The translations under genes and the position numbers were made by a program. Below are positions 7,862 through 19,339 of a stretch of 32,932 nt of DNA, in pieces. How positions within the stretch are numbered: position 1 is the first letter of the stretch; each line of letters opens with the position of its first letter. This DNA is from Actinomycetaceae bacterium (GTDB taxonomy: Bacteria; Actinomycetota; Actinomycetes; Actinomycetales; Actinomycetaceae). Location of the stretch: contig JAGBKC010000042.1 in NCBI GenBank assembly GCA_017934115.1, forward strand, positions 1 through 32,932, written 5' to 3'. The notes beneath the pieces are model-generated. The model was not told the DNA's origin and did not search any database. It was given only the letters and a program-made list of their open reading frames with translations.

Positions 7862-9055
7862 TTACCCCTCTAACGCAGCTAAACCAGGAAGAGTTTTACC
7901 TTCAAGAAGTTCAAGAGAAGCACCACCGCCTGTAGAAATGTGAGAAAACTTCGTTTCATCACATCCAAGGAGACGCACAGCTGCTGCACTATCACCACCA
8001 CCCACAATTGTGTATGCATCAGCGTTTTCCATAGCTTGAGCAACAGCAAGTGTTCCATGCGCAAAAGAAGGAAACTCAAATACTCCCATAGGACCATTCC
8101 ATACAACTGTATGTGAATCTTGAATAAGATCAGCATACAACTTGGCAGTTTCAGGCCCAATATCAAGGCCCATCTGATCATCTGGGATATCATCCACACT
8201 CACCACTGTTGGAACAGAATCCATCGAAAATTCAGGAGCAACAAGTGTATCAACAGGAATAACAATATCAACATTATTACGTTCAGCTTCCTGTAAATAC
8301 CGGAGCACAGTATCGATTTGCTCTTCCTGCACAAGCGAGGTTCCGATTTCTTTTCCTTGAGCTTTTAAGAAGGTATATGCCATCCCTCCTCCGATGAGAA
8401 TGCGATCAGCAACCTTCATAAGGTTATCGATAACAGCAAGTTTGTCAGAAACTTTAGCACCACCGATCACCACTGTATACGGTCGAACTGGATTTTCAAG
8501 CGCATTCTTTGATAATGCTTCAATTTCCTTTTCAAGTAAAAGTCCACCAGCATGAGGCAAAAGGGAAGCAACATCATAAACGGATGCTTGTTTACGATGA
8601 GCAACACCAAAGCCATCTAACACATATGCGTCAGCTAAATCAGCAAGTTCGCGAGCATATGACATGCGTTCTTCATCATCTTTAGATGTTTCACGCACAT
8701 CAAAACGTACATTTTCCAACAGGAGAATATCTCCATTATCTAATGATGCAACAGCGTCATGAGCTTTTTTGCCAGTTGTTTCGTCGACAAATGCAATGGG
8801 ACACTCCATTAATTCACCTAATTTGTCAGCGACTGGACGAAGAGAAAGAGAAGGATTCTTTTCACCTTTAGGTCGCCCTAAATGAGACATAAGAATGACA
8901 CGTGCACCTGCTTGCACAAGACGTTCAATTGTTGGTATAGCAGCTTGAATTCGCCCTGGATCTCTAATAACACCATCACGAATCGGAATATTAAAGTCCA
9001 AACGCGCCAGTACGCGTTTTCCAGCTATATCCCCCAATGAATCAATTGTTTTCAT
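7862..9055 (-). CDS. pgk: Phosphoglycerate kinase
   Basis: Transfers phosphate from 1,3-bisphosphoglycerate to ADP. Hallmarks are the N-terminal RLDFNIPIRDG, the substrate-binding ILMSHLGRPKGEKNP, the LLENVRF segment, and the nucleotide-binding VWNGPMGVFEF and GGGDSAAAVR near the C-terminus. The first possible ATG (9061) is immediately next to the AAGGA ribosome binding site, so the in-frame ATG two codons later (9055), with six bases of spacing, is the better start; this gives 397 residues. It sits between gap and tpiA in the glycolytic cluster. Confidence 0.96.
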   Translation of the reverse strand: MKTIDSLGDIAGKRVLARLDFNIPIRDGVIRDPGRIQAAIPTIERLVQAGARVILMSHLGRPKGEKNPSLSLRPVADKLGELMECPIAFVDETTGKKAHDAVASLDNGDILLLENVRFDVRETSKDDEERMSYARELADLADAYVLDGFGVAHRKQASVYDVASLLPHAGGLLLEKEIEALSKNALENPVRPYTVVIGGAKVSDKLAVIDNLMKVADRILIGGGMAYTFLKAQGKEIGTSLVQEEQIDTVLRYLQEAERNNVDIVIPVDTLVAPEFSMDSVPTVVSVDDIPDDQMGLDIGPETAKLYADLIQDSHTVVWNGPMGVFEFPSFAHGTLAVAQAMENADAYTIVGGGDSAAAVRLLGCDETKFSHISTGGGASLELLEGKTLPGLAALEG

Positions 9056-9091
9056 TCTCATTCCTTCACTTAAAACACTGTTAACAACAGC

Positions 9092-10111
<1,020 letters not shown>

Positions 10112-10118
10112 TTAACAC

Positions 10119-10147
10119 ATCATACATATGTGCACTCTGTGCACCAG
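10119..10147 (-). promoter_or_regulatory. Possible gap promoter with overlapping operator-like repeat
   Basis: A minus-strand -10-like TATGAT (10124-10119) lies upstream of gap. Between it and a poor -35 (TGGTGC) sits GTGCAC-NNN-GTGCAC (10144-10130), two copies of a palindromic hexamer separated by three bases. A site inside a promoter spacer would be a good place for a repressor, but no known regulator is recognised and the promoter is weakly supported. Confidence 0.33.
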
Positions 10148-10161
10148 TTTAGCGACATAAA

Positions 10162-10188
10162 AATATCTTAGGGGCAATATGAGATATT
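10162..10188 (-). terminator. A/T-rich hairpin after whiA
   Basis: On the minus strand AATATCT (10188-10182) pairs perfectly with AGATATT (10168-10162), seven bp around a 13-base loop, followed by TTTATG. Its place just after the whiA stop suggests the end of the uvrA-whiA transcript, but the stem is low in GC. Confidence 0.35.
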
Positions 10189-10201
10189 ATTCTTACTTCT
10201 A

Positions 10202-11182
10202 CTATAAAGTTTTTTGAGCCTCACGAACTGCAGCCATCGTATCAGGAATGCCTTGTTCGTCTGCACGTTTATCTGCCAAAGAATTCAAACGACGCAAACG
10301 GCCAGCTACAGCATCCTTTGTTGCAGGGGGCGACATGCGCTCTCCCAATAAATTCAAAGAATCCGTTGGATACTTAATTCTAAATTCACCAGCTTCACGC
10401 AAATTATCAGGAATATCATCTCCAAGGATTTCAAAGGCGCGCTTCACACGAATCACAGCAACAACTGCTGCATCAGCACTACGGCGCATATTTGCATCAT
10501 CAAAATTAGCTAAACGATGAGCAGGGCCTTGAAGCTCACGCTCTTTACGCAAAGATTCCCATTTTTTCACAGATTCTACCGCACCCATTGCTTCCAATAA
10601 GCGAGCTATCGATTCACCTTCACGCACATCTAAACGAAATGCCGACCGTGACTCACGAGCACGATACACCATTCCCTGACGGCGAGCTAAACCACCAAGA
10701 CCATAGGCAGCTTCCATCGATGGGCAAATAATCTCTAATCCCGAATGTCGTCCCGGCTCCATCAAAGAACCGCGCACCAAAAAAGCTCCACGCCACGCCG
10801 CAACACCATCAGCAATAGAGCCGCGAACAACGCGAGATGATAGACCACGTACGAACCTATCACGACCATCAATAATGCCAACTTTGCGTGCAATTGCTTT
10901 TGCATTGTCATTAATTTTGAGCAGATACCGCTGCCCTTGGCGAGCATTCGTAGAGAGGCTCACAATTTCAGGCTCAATCTTAAAAACCTTATGTAATAAG
11001 TTCCATAAATGACGAGCAGAAGGAGCATGCGTCAATTCTGCTTGAAGCGACAATGTACCACCTTGTACACTTAAACCGCCGCCAAAACGAAACATTGCTG
11101 CAATTTCTGCCAGCATCGCGCTATGAGTTTGGGGATAGACATTCACCAACTCATCTTTGACCATCTGTGTCAACGCAGACAT
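10202..11182 (-). CDS. whiA: Sporulation/cell-cycle regulator WhiA
   Basis: WhiA is a DNA-binding protein with an N-terminal LAGLIDADG-like domain and a C-terminal helix-turn-helix, found across Gram-positives; in non-sporulating species it acts in cell division and growth control. Here 326 residues, starting at the ATG at 11182, which has AAGG five bases upstream and gives the family N-terminus with VKDELVNV and AEIAAMFRFGGGL. A GTG seven codons earlier is possible but gives an unusual extension. The tail (SLNLLGERMSPPATKDAVAGRLRRLNSLA) matches the WhiA HTH. It is the last gene of the rapZ-yvcK-whiA trio. Confidence 0.93.
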   Translation of the reverse strand: MSALTQMVKDELVNVYPQTHSAMLAEIAAMFRFGGGLSVQGGTLSLQAELTHAPSARHLWNLLHKVFKIEPEIVSLSTNARQGQRYLLKINDNAKAIARKVGIIDGRDRFVRGLSSRVVRGSIADGVAAWRGAFLVRGSLMEPGRHSGLEIICPSMEAAYGLGGLARRQGMVYRARESRSAFRLDVREGESIARLLEAMGAVESVKKWESLRKERELQGPAHRLANFDDANMRRSADAAVVAVIRVKRAFEILGDDIPDNLREAGEFRIKYPTDSLNLLGERMSPPATKDAVAGRLRRLNSLADKRADEQGIPDTMAAVREAQKTL

Positions 11183-11228
11183 ACAAACCTTTCTTCTTGA
11201 CACATATTCTCATAACCTGCATATCATT

Positions 11229-12233
11229 TTACACAACATCACCTAAAACACCCTCAAAAGCATCACGATAGGCAGCTGCCAAACGCAAAAAGTCGTGTTG
11301 TCCTACATCATCACCACTACGAACTTGACGCAGCATAAGTTGAGCACCGCATTCTTGAACAGCTTTTTCCGTATCAAGAATTGACTCTACCGAACTTGGA
11401 TCAGCAATAACAACATCCAGTTTAAGATTGGGAGCATGCCGATGAAAAGAACGGATATGCTCGGCAGCATCCATACCCATGGTTTCACTTTCACGATTAA
11501 GATTCAGCGCCACAACTTTTTTCGCTTTTGATGTGCATACAGCAGAAGCCAATTCAGGAACAAGAAGATGCGGAATCACAGAGGAATACCATGAACCTGG
11601 CCCAAAAATGATCCATTCTGCCTCTTTAATTGCTTCTATAGCTTCAGGTTGCGCAGGAGGATTATGAGGAATTAAAGATACTTCTTCCACATGACCACCG
11701 GCTTTTGCAACAGCTACCTGACCTCTCACCTGACGCACATTACCTTCGTATGACACTTTCGCTTCAATTTCTAGAGGAATAGAAGACATAGGTAAGACAC
11801 GCCCACGAATGCGCAATAATTGCCCCACCCAATCGAGGGCTTGCACAGTATCATCAAGTTGTTCCCATAAAGAAAGTATCAACAAATTTCCCAAAGCATG
11901 CCCATCTAAAGGCCCGCGAGAAGTAAAACGATGTTGCAAAACGTCACGCCATGTTTGACCCCATTCGCTTTCGTCACACAAAGCAGAAAGGGCCATACGT
12001 AAATCACCAGGAGGAAGAACAGAAAATTCTTCGCGCAAACGACCTGAGGAACCTCCATCATCGGCTACCGTTACCACAGCTGTAAGGTTCTGCGTAATCA
12101 AACGTAAAGCACTAAGGCTGGCATAAAGACCATGCCCTCCGCCAAAAGCAACAACGCGAGGCCCCCGAGCGCCGCGCCCCACGAGCTGATGGTGTCCCAT
12201 AGTGAAGTCATCATTCATATTATCGAAATTCAT
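11229..12233 (-). CDS. yvcK: YvcK/GlmR-type gluconeogenesis factor
   Basis: A CofD-fold protein that binds UDP-sugars and helps direct carbon to cell-wall precursors in other Gram-positives. The 334-residue protein has the nucleotide-binding glycine loop RVVAFGGGHGLYASLSALR (about residues 27-45) and VADDGGSSGRLREEF near 56-70, both typical. The start overlaps the rapZ stop by one base (TAATG). A downstream in-frame ATG (MNDDF) would remove only a few residues. The order rapZ-yvcK-whiA is conserved across Firmicutes and Actinobacteria. Confidence 0.93.
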   Translation of the reverse strand: MNFDNMNDDFTMGHHQLVGRGARGPRVVAFGGGHGLYASLSALRLITQNLTAVVTVADDGGSSGRLREEFSVLPPGDLRMALSALCDESEWGQTWRDVLQHRFTSRGPLDGHALGNLLILSLWEQLDDTVQALDWVGQLLRIRGRVLPMSSIPLEIEAKVSYEGNVRQVRGQVAVAKAGGHVEEVSLIPHNPPAQPEAIEAIKEAEWIIFGPGSWYSSVIPHLLVPELASAVCTSKAKKVVALNLNRESETMGMDAAEHIRSFHRHAPNLKLDVVIADPSSVESILDTEKAVQECGAQLMLRQVRSGDDVGQHDFLRLAAAYRDAFEGVLGDVV

Positions 12234-13234
12234 TATTCACGCCCCAAATCTCGATGCACAACACGCACACCTAAACTGTTGTTACGTAAATTTTCAGCTA
12301 TAGCTTCAGCAATGGCAACAGATCGGTGCTTGCCACCTGTACAACCAACAGCAATAGTAAGGAATGGCTTTAATTCATGAGCGTATCCATTCATCACATC
12401 CATCATGAGCGAACAATATTTATTCACAAACTCTTGAGCACCAGGCAGGGAAAGGACAAAATCAGCTACCTCACTGTCGTGCCCAGTAAGATGTCGCAAT
12501 TCACTTACCCAATAAGGATTTGCTAAAAAGCGCACATCAACCATATTATCAGCATCAACTGGAACGCCATACTTAAAACCAAAAGACATAACCGTAATTC
12601 GAGGAGCTTCAAGATTATCACCCTCCCCCACAATACTACGACGAACTTTTCGCGCCAGATCATGCACCGATAAACGAGAGGTATCAATAACGATATCTGC
12701 CTGATCACGCAAAGAAGTCAAAATCTCACGTTCCGCACGAATACCATCAAGTAAACGACCTTGCCCCTGCAAAGGATGTGGACGTCTAACATTTTCAAAA
12801 CGTTTGACAAGTTCCTCATCACTGCAATCAAGAAAAAGCATGCGAAAATGAGAATTCGTTTCTCGCAAGCTTGCCATCACTGAAGACAACTCATCAAAAA
12901 AAGAACGCGAGCGCACATCAACAACAGCAGCAAATTTTGCTATTCCTGATGTATCAGTAATAATTTTACGTAAAGGTTGAATGAGGCTTGGCGGCATATT
13001 ATCAACCACGTACCAGTCTAAATCTTCAAGCGTATCAGCAACTCGCGAACGCCCTGCACCACTCATGCCTGTGATGAGAAGAAATTCTGTTTGTTCTACT
13101 TCAGGCAAATAGGCCTGATCATCGTGGAGAGCGATGTTTTTTGGTATTTTCCCTGTATCATTAATATATGAGCGGTCAAGAGGTTCCATAGCTTGTATTA
13201 TGCCATTAAACGCACTAACTTCCCACTTCATCAT
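12233..13234 (-). CDS. rapZ: RNase adapter RapZ / YvcJ P-loop nucleotide-binding protein
   Basis: A 333-residue P-loop protein. The Walker A motif is GMSGAGRSRVADTLED (near residue 56), followed by the DLDWYVVDNMPPSLI segment, and the C-terminal domain carries VGCTGGKHRSVAIAEAIAENL and HRDLG. In E. coli RapZ targets the small RNA GlmZ to RNase E; in Gram-positives the partner is not known, although it lies beside yvcK. About 50 residues precede the P-loop, more than usual; an internal start such as MEPLDRS is possible. The start overlaps the uvrC stop (ATGA-type). Confidence 0.92.
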   Translation of the reverse strand: MMKWEVSAFNGIIQAMEPLDRSYINDTGKIPKNIALHDDQAYLPEVEQTEFLLITGMSGAGRSRVADTLEDLDWYVVDNMPPSLIQPLRKIITDTSGIAKFAAVVDVRSRSFFDELSSVMASLRETNSHFRMLFLDCSDEELVKRFENVRRPHPLQGQGRLLDGIRAEREILTSLRDQADIVIDTSRLSVHDLARKVRRSIVGEGDNLEAPRITVMSFGFKYGVPVDADNMVDVRFLANPYWVSELRHLTGHDSEVADFVLSLPGAQEFVNKYCSLMMDVMNGYAHELKPFLTIAVGCTGGKHRSVAIAEAIAENLRNNSLGVRVVHRDLGRE

Positions 13235-15249
13235 GTTTCATTCAGTGGTGTTTCTTCATGAAAATATGCATAAATAGTTGTGGCAAGAGATTGCCCGATA
13301 CCATGAACCTGTTGCAATTCTTCTTGTGTTGCTTTTTTTATCTGAGTGAGGGATCCAAAGTGTCTTATAAGAGCTTTTTGCTTCACTTGCCCAAGGCCTT
13401 CGATATTATCGAGCGTTGACCTTACCATGTTTTTTGAGCGTTTTTTTCGGTGAAAAGTAATAGCAAAGCGGTGTGATTCGTCGCGCACATATTGAAGTAA
13501 TCGCAACGCCGGCGATGATCGCGGGAAGATAATAGGAAAGTCTTGACCTTCTACCCATACTTCTTCAAGTCGTTTTGCTAATCCTATGATAGGAATAGTG
13601 ATATTCATATCCCGCGCTACACGCATGGCTGCATGAACTTGCGGTAATCCCCCGTCCACAATGAGGAGATCAGGTATTTGATAAAAAGATTGATCACTCA
13701 TATTATCGGATGCGGTATCAGAATCAGTACTCATGTTCCTTTTCTTTGATTCCTCTGTTGAGGTATCTACATCATCTATCACATGTGTAGAAAGATAAGA
13801 AAAACGCCTGCGGAGCACTTCATCCATGGCAGCAGTATCATCGATTGTTCCTTCATCATTACGCGAGCGAACAATAAAGTGTCGATAATGTTTTTTTTGC
13901 GGAAGCCCGTCATCAAAAACAACCATAGAGGCAACGGGTTGCTGGCCCTGTGTATGCGAAATATCGAAACATTCAATGCGCAAAGGAGCGCGCGATAATT
14001 CAAGGACATCACGTAACTCTTCGATTGCTTGCGATCTGGATGTAATATCAGAATTTTTTTCTATTTTGTACCGTTGAAGTACTTGTATAGCATTGGCTTG
14101 CACGGTGCGTAACAGCTGCGCCTTATTTCCTCGCATAGGAATATAGAAATGAGCCTGTTTCCCTCGTTTTGTTGATATCCATTCTTCTAATTCTTTCTCA
14201 TCTGCAGGAAGATGCGGAAGCCATATTTCTTTAGGGATAGCATGCACAGGTGTATGTTCATAATCATCGATACTTCGCGACTCTTCGCGCTCATAAGTAT
14301 CGTGTATATCATCGTATAGGGCATCACTGTAGACATGCATTAACGCTTCGCGTAACAATTGAGAAGGATCATCAGTAGAGAGTCCTTCGGTGATCCATCC
14401 GTGTTGGGCACGTATACGCCCTGCGCGCACATAAAAAACCTGTATTGACGCCTCTAGTTCGTCATGAGCAATCGCAAAGATATCTGCATCTATAGTTCTA
14501 TCGAGCACAACTGTATTGCGTTCATTAACATGTTTGAGTGCGCTAATCGTATCGCGCAATCGTGCGGCTTGCTCATATTCTTCCAATGCAGCTTTTTTCT
14601 TCATCTCTTGTGTTTTTTGCGCAATAATTGCAGAAGAATCCCCATTCATGAAGCGAACAACTTCGTTTGCAAGTTCTTTATGATCTTCTTGGGATATCTT
14701 TCCGATACATGGTGCACTACATCTGTCAATATATCCATATAAACATGCTTTTCCTGAGCGCTGCGAAGAAGAAAAAACTCCTTGTGAGCATGTACGCATG
14801 GGAAAGGCAGCGATGAGATTATCAAGAGTTTCTCGGATCGCCCACACTTTCACGTATGGCCCAAAATAGTGAACACCTTTTCTGTGTTTTTCACGCGTAA
14901 TCCATGCGCGAGGAAAATCTTCCTTTGAAGAAATCGCTAGATAAGGATATGATTTATTATCACGAAAGACAACGTTGAATTGCGGTTCAAACTCTTTGAT
15001 CCACGCATATTCCAAGCTTAATGCTTCAATTTCTGATGCAACGACAGTCCATTTCACATGCGTTGCTGTATGGACCATCGCATAAATACGCGGATTGAGC
15101 GCCTGAACGTTCTGAAAATACTGAGAAAGTCGATTGCGTAAGTTTTTAGCCTTTCCTACATAGAGAACACGATTATTATCGTCTAAAAAACGGTATACTC
15201 CAGGATCTGTCGGAATATACGAGGGGCGATAATCTTGCGGATTACTCAT
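13231..15249 (-). CDS. uvrC: Excinuclease ABC subunit C
   Basis: UvrC makes the two incisions in nucleotide excision repair. The N-terminal GIY-YIG nuclease is clear ([29 protein letters not shown], residues 17-45), followed by a UVR domain ([19 protein letters not shown]), the RNase H-like endonuclease ([21 protein letters not shown] and [11 protein letters not shown]), and C-terminal helix-hairpin-helix motifs ([20 protein letters not shown]). A Ser/Thr/Asp-rich insert interrupts the endonuclease domain. I choose the ATG at 15249, which has TTGGAG upstream and overlaps the uvrA stop by eight bases; an upstream in-frame start would add 27 unrelated residues. Result: 672 residues. Confidence 0.96.
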   Translation of the reverse strand: MSNPQDYRPSYIPTDPGVYRFLDDNNRVLYVGKAKNLRNRLSQYFQNVQALNPRIYAMVHTATHVKWTVVASEIEALSLEYAWIKEFEPQFNVVFRDNKSYPYLAISSKEDFPRAWITREKHRKGVHYFGPYVKVWAIRETLDNLIAAFPMRTCSQGVFSSSQRSGKACLYGYIDRCSAPCIGKISQEDHKELANEVVRFMNGDSSAIIAQKTQEMKKKAALEEYEQAARLRDTISALKHVNERNTVVLDRTIDADIFAIAHDELEASIQVFYVRAGRIRAQHGWITEGLSTDDPSQLLREALMHVYSDALYDDIHDTYEREESRSIDDYEHTPVHAIPKEIWLPHLPADEKELEEWISTKRGKQAHFYIPMRGNKAQLLRTVQANAIQVLQRYKIEKNSDITSRSQAIEELRDVLELSRAPLRIECFDISHTQGQQPVASMVVFDDGLPQKKHYRHFIVRSRNDEGTIDDTAAMDEVLRRRFSYLSTHVIDDVDTSTEESKKRNMSTDSDTASDNMSDQSFYQIPDLLIVDGGLPQVHAAMRVARDMNITIPIIGLAKRLEEVWVEGQDFPIIFPRSSPALRLLQYVRDESHRFAITFHRKKRSKNMVRSTLDNIEGLGQVKQKALIRHFGSLTQIKKATQEELQQVHGIGQSLATTIYAYFHEETPLNET

Positions 15250-18073
15250 TGTTCTCCAAGAGAGGAGCCAAAAATCGTCCAGTATGTGATTGAGGCAGCG
15301 AAGTAATATATTCAGGTGTACCTTCCCCAATCACTGTTCCACCGCCATCTCCGCCCTCAGGACCCATATCAATAATCCAATCAGCGCTTTTAATGACATC
15401 TAAATTATGTTCAATAACGATAACGGTATTTCCCTTATCAACAAGAGACTGTAAAACATGAAGAAGCTTTCGAATATCCTCAAAATGTAAACCAGTTGTT
15501 GGCTCGTCTAAAATATAGGCAGTTTTTCCTGTGGATCGCTTGTGCAATTCTGATGCTAGTTTCATGCGCTGAGCTTCTCCCCCCGAAAGGGTTGTGGCAC
15601 TTTGCCCTAAATGCACATACCCCAACCCTACTGCCTCCAAGGTATCAAGATATCGCGTAATAGAAGGAATAGACGAAAAGAAATCACATGCTTCATGAAT
15701 AGTCATATCCAATACATCGGCAACATTTTTTCCTTTGTATTTTACTTCAAGCGTTTCGCGATTATAACGCTTACCATGACACACTTCGCATGGCACATAC
15801 ACATCTGGCAAAAAATTCATCTCGATTTTTAGTGTGCCGTCTCCTTTACATGATTCACAACGCCCACCTTTCACATTGAAAGAAAAACGCCCAGGGCCAT
15901 ATCCACGCATTTTCGCTTCTTGAGTCTGAGCAAAGAGCTGGCGGATTTTATCCCACACGCCCGTATAGGTTGCTGGATTAGAACGTGGCGTCCTTCCAAT
16001 GGGTGATTGATCAACGTGAACAACTTTATCAAGATGTTCTATACCTTCAATTTTTTTGTGCACACCAGCTACATTGTGAGATCTATTCAATTGAGCAGAA
16101 AGTGCATTGTAAAGAATTTTGTTTACTAACGTTGATTTTCCGCTTCCCGATACGCCTGTCACAGCTATGAATGTAGAAAGCGGAAAATGAACATCAATAT
16201 TCTTCAAATTATTTTCTTGAGCACCATACACACTTAAAATGCGTTCGTTTTGTTGACGACGCTTAGAGGGGACAACAATAGTTTTTGCTCCCGATAAGTA
16301 CTGGCCAGTTAAAGATTTTTTATTTTTTAATAAACCCTTGTATGATCCAGCGTAAACGATCTGACCGCCAAGTTCACCGGCACCAGGACCAATGTCAACG
16401 ATATAATCTGCGGCTTTCATCGTGTCTTCATCATGTTCAACAACAATAAGAGTATTGCCCAAATCACGTAAATGCTCAAGAGTAGCAATTAATTTTTCGT
16501 TATCCCTTTGATGTAAGCCAATCGATGGCTCATCGAGCACATAGAGTACACCTACGAGACCTGAACCAATCTGTGTCGCAAGACGAATTCGCTGTGCTTC
16601 TCCACCTGATAATGTTGAAGCGCCACGAGCAAGCGTTAAATACGTTAATCCTACATCACAGAGAAAATCAAGACGGATCAAGATTTCTTTCAGAACCTGA
16701 GCAGCAATTTTTGTCTGCTGCTCATTCAAAGAAACATGAAGCAAAAAGTCGCGCGCCTTATCAATTGATAGTGAACATAGTTCAAAGATATTAAGCTCGC
16801 CTATACGAACAGCCAATACTTCTTTTTTCAAACGAGCACCTTGACATGCTTCACAAGGAACTTCACGCATATACGCCTCATAGCGTTCACGCGACCAATT
16901 TGATTCCGTTTCCTCATGCTTACGTTTGATATAACGCGCTACACCTTCAAAACCTGTTGCATAGACACGTTCTTTCCCCCATCTATTACGGTATTTCACC
17001 TCAACTTTGTAATCTTTTCCACGCAAAATAGCTACGCGAGCCTTTTTTGGTAACTCTTGCCATGGAGTATCAATATCAAACCCCATCTCTTCACCAAGAC
17101 TTTGAAGTTGACGCTCAAAGAAATCTTGGTGTTTTTTCCACGGGGCGATCGCTCCTTCTCGCAAAGTTAAGAAAGGCTGTGGCACAACAAGATCTTCAGC
17201 GACCTGAAGATGAGAACCAATACCATCACATTGCCCGCACGCGCCATAAGGAGCATTAAAAGAAAAAGTGCGCGGCTCAATATCTTCTAATGCTAATTGA
17301 TGTCCAGACGGACATGCTCGTTTTTCTGAAAAACGATGTTCCTTGCCAGTGTCGACTTCTTCAATGACGACGCGTCCTTCTGCTAAGCGAAGTGCCGTTT
17401 CAACTGAATCATTAAGTCGAGAACGTATCCCTTCTTTTAACACAAGACGATCGACAATGACATCGATGGAATGCCGGATATTTTTTTCTAAAGTTGGCAC
17501 TGAATCAAGCCTCACGACCTCACCATCAACACGAGCACGAGCAAAACCTGATGCTACTAACTCATCGAATAAATCACGGTATTCTCCCTTCCTGTCGCGA
17601 ACGACAGGAGCTAAAACATGAAAACGCGTTTTTTCTTTTAGACCCATAACACGATCTACGATTTGCTGTGCAGACTGCTGACTAATCATTTCACCACATT
17701 CAGGACAATATTGCATTCCTGCACGTGCATATAAAAGACGCAGATAATCATATACTTCTGTTACAGTGCCAACAGTTGAACGCGGATTTCTATTCGTTGA
17801 CTTTTGATCAATAGCAACAGCAGGCGATAATCCTTCAATAAAATCAACATCGGGCTTATCCATCTGCCCCAAGAATTGACGCGCGTAAGAACTCAATGAC
17901 TCAACATATCTTCTTTGTCCTTCAGCGAAAATAGTATCAAAGGCTAAAGAAGATTTTCCGCTTCCCGATAATCCAGTAAAAACAACAAACTTATTGCGGG
18001 GTATATCAAAAGAAACATTACGAAGGTTATGTGCACGAGCACCTTGAACTTTTATCACGTCACTCACGCGCAC
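15242..18073 (-). CDS. uvrA: Excinuclease ABC subunit A
   Basis: The damage-recognition ATPase of nucleotide excision repair, 943 residues, full length. Both ABC domains are intact: Walker A in [16 protein letters not shown] (near residue 32) and [16 protein letters not shown] (near 641), with the signatures [14 protein letters not shown] and [14 protein letters not shown]. Three Cys-rich zinc sites are present (CPECGEM; CPSG...[12 protein letters not shown]...CEVCHGKR). The annotated start is GTG at 18073; the GTG two codons later (18067) gives [14 protein letters not shown], closer to the family. It begins 30 bases after terC, so a terC transcript could run on into uvrA-uvrC-rapZ-yvcK-whiA. 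Confidence 0.97.
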   Translation of the reverse strand: MRVSDVIKVQGARAHNLRNVSFDIPRNKFVVFTGLSGSGKSSLAFDTIFAEGQRRYVESLSSYARQFLGQMDKPDVDFIEGLSPAVAIDQKSTNRNPRSTVGTVTEVYDYLRLLYARAGMQYCPECGEMISQQSAQQIVDRVMGLKEKTRFHVLAPVVRDRKGEYRDLFDELVASGFARARVDGEVVRLDSVPTLEKNIRHSIDVIVDRLVLKEGIRSRLNDSVETALRLAEGRVVIEEVDTGKEHRFSEKRACPSGHQLALEDIEPRTFSFNAPYGACGQCDGIGSHLQVAEDLVVPQPFLTLREGAIAPWKKHQDFFERQLQSLGEEMGFDIDTPWQELPKKARVAILRGKDYKVEVKYRNRWGKERVYATGFEGVARYIKRKHEETESNWSRERYEAYMREVPCEACQGARLKKEVLAVRIGELNIFELCSLSIDKARDFLLHVSLNEQQTKIAAQVLKEILIRLDFLCDVGLTYLTLARGASTLSGGEAQRIRLATQIGSGLVGVLYVLDEPSIGLHQRDNEKLIATLEHLRDLGNTLIVVEHDEDTMKAADYIVDIGPGAGELGGQIVYAGSYKGLLKNKKSLTGQYLSGAKTIVVPSKRRQQNERILSVYGAQENNLKNIDVHFPLSTFIAVTGVSGSGKSTLVNKILYNALSAQLNRSHNVAGVHKKIEGIEHLDKVVHVDQSPIGRTPRSNPATYTGVWDKIRQLFAQTQEAKMRGYGPGRFSFNVKGGRCESCKGDGTLKIEMNFLPDVYVPCEVCHGKRYNRETLEVKYKGKNVADVLDMTIHEACDFFSSIPSITRYLDTLEAVGLGYVHLGQSATTLSGGEAQRMKLASELHKRSTGKTAYILDEPTTGLHFEDIRKLLHVLQSLVDKGNTVIVIEHNLDVIKSADWIIDMGPEGGDGGGTVIGEGTPEYITSLPQSHTGRFLAPLLENNE

Positions 18074-18103
18074 TCATTTTACTCTTTATTTTGTATAAAT
18101 ATA

Positions 18104-19114
18104 TCAGCTCTCTTGGTCTTCATTTTTTCTTCCAGCGTACACCAGAGAAGAAACAACTGTAACAACAAGTACGCTCAGCACAACAACAATCGACATCATA
18201 GGCGACATCATTGGAACATTCACAAGCCACCCCATACCGTGGCATGCTTCTAAACAGAGTTTTACGCCAATAAACCCAAGAATAACCGCTAAACCATAGT
18301 GTAAAAAGGCAAGGCGAGACAACAAAGCATCAACCAAAAAGAACATTTGACGCAATCCCATCAAAGCAAAGGCGTTAGCAGAAAAAATAATGAAGGCATG
18401 TTTAGAAAGACCAAAAGATGCTGGAATAGAATCAAGTGCAAACATAAGATCAGCTGTTCCAATGGATAAAATACATAAAAAGAACGGTGTTACATACGTT
18501 TTCTTTGCACGTCGAACAATGATTTTGTCACCAACAAACCCTTGAGTAACCGGTAAAAATTTACTTGCTAACCGTATAACAAGATTTGGCTCATAATTTT
18601 CAGGATCACCTTCATCTGGTTGGGCTATTCCCTCACGTAATTCACTGATGGCCGTATAAATAAGGTAAGCAGCAAAAATAAAAAACATAAAGGAGAATTT
18701 TTCTAAAATCGTCGCACCCAATAAAATGAATACTAAACGTAAAACGAGTGCTATAACAATGCCGTACAACAAAGCTTTTTGCTGATATTTTCGCTGCAAC
18801 CTAAAAGATGCCATAATAACGATAAAAATAAAGATATTATCAACCGATAAGGCGTATTCAGTTAAAAAGACAGCAAAATATTCAACAGCAAAATCTCCAC
18901 TATAAAAATAGGCACTATAAACACCAAATAAAGAAGCTAAGATGACATAAAAAATAAGCCAAAGAGAAGATTCTTTAACGGTTGGTTCATGCGGCTTATA
19001 CACATGAGTAACAAGATCAAAAATGAGGATCCCTACAACACCGATAATCAAAAAAAACCAATGCGATTGAGGAATATGAAAAGATGATGTTTGAGCAAAA
19101 TAAAACGAATGCAT
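18104..19114 (-). CDS. TerC family integral membrane protein (probable Mn2+ exporter)
   Basis: A polytopic membrane protein of 336 residues with about eight hydrophobic segments. The TerC signature is present: EYALSVDNIFIFIVIM near residue 83 and the repeat-related GTADLMFALDSIPASFGLS and FSANAFALMGLRQMFFLV near 225-260; the Asp residues in the SVDN and ALDS motifs are the conserved membrane acidic residues. TerC/Alx proteins under yybP-ykoY riboswitches export manganese in bacteria where this has been tested. The start is the ATG at 19114, with GGAGGTG eight bases upstream; an ATG-less upstream start would run into the riboswitch. Regulation is by the adjoining riboswitch. Confidence 0.92.
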   Translation of the reverse strand: MHSFYFAQTSSFHIPQSHWFFLIIGVVGILIFDLVTHVYKPHEPTVKESSLWLIFYVILASLFGVYSAYFYSGDFAVEYFAVFLTEYALSVDNIFIFIVIMASFRLQRKYQQKALLYGIVIALVLRLVFILLGATILEKFSFMFFIFAAYLIYTAISELREGIAQPDEGDPENYEPNLVIRLASKFLPVTQGFVGDKIIVRRAKKTYVTPFFLCILSIGTADLMFALDSIPASFGLSKHAFIIFSANAFALMGLRQMFFLVDALLSRLAFLHYGLAVILGFIGVKLCLEACHGMGWLVNVPMMSPMMSIVVVLSVLVVTVVSSLVYAGRKNEDQES

Positions 19115-19116
19115 AT

Positions 19117-19232
19117 AGACACCTCCGGTTAGCAAAAAACCAGAGGTCTCTTCCAGCCCATAGGGCTAACCAGACCGGAAAGTAAGAAACTTTCGTGATG
19201 ACGAACTGGTTATTTGAGGAATACTCCCCTCT
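19117..19232 (-). ncRNA. yybP-ykoY (manganese) riboswitch controlling terC
   Basis: The minus strand reads AGAGGGGAGTATTCC at the 5' end and GGAAGAGACCTCTGG at the 3' end, the conserved boxes of actinobacterial yybP-ykoY elements, with internal hairpins TTCGT/ACGAA, GAAAGT/ACTTTC and AGCCC/GGGCT and a long-range AACCAG/CTGGTT pairing. The 3' CCTCT (19146-19142) can close helix P1 with AGAGG (19232-19228), or it can take part in a 12-position pairing (11 pairs with one G-U, one mismatch) between 19151-19140 and the terC ribosome binding site at 19128-19117. Mn2+-stabilised P1 would therefore free the site and turn translation on. The class is established; the switching model is read from the sequence. 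Confidence 0.85.
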
Positions 19233-19243
19233 TAGTTCTTCAC

Positions 19244-19252
19244 ATACTAGCA
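19244..19252 (-). promoter_or_regulatory. Extended -10 promoter element for the terC riboswitch
   Basis: The minus strand has TGCTAGTAT: a -10 hexamer TAGTAT (19249-19244) with TG one base upstream. It ends about 11 bases before the first riboswitch helix, so transcription would start at the aptamer's 5' edge. No convincing -35 was seen, which extended -10 promoters can lack. Confidence 0.5.
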
Positions 19253-19339
19253 CGAAAAAAGATAAATAGAAAGAACGACTTTTCCCACATTTCTTTTCCC
19301 CCATATCTTCACACCCAACAAAACAACACGTCAATGATG

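Noticed and set aside
13779..14012. Antisense and alternative-frame open frames within uvrC and other long genes
   Set aside because: They overlap conserved coding sequence in other frames and show no start signals or family patterns.
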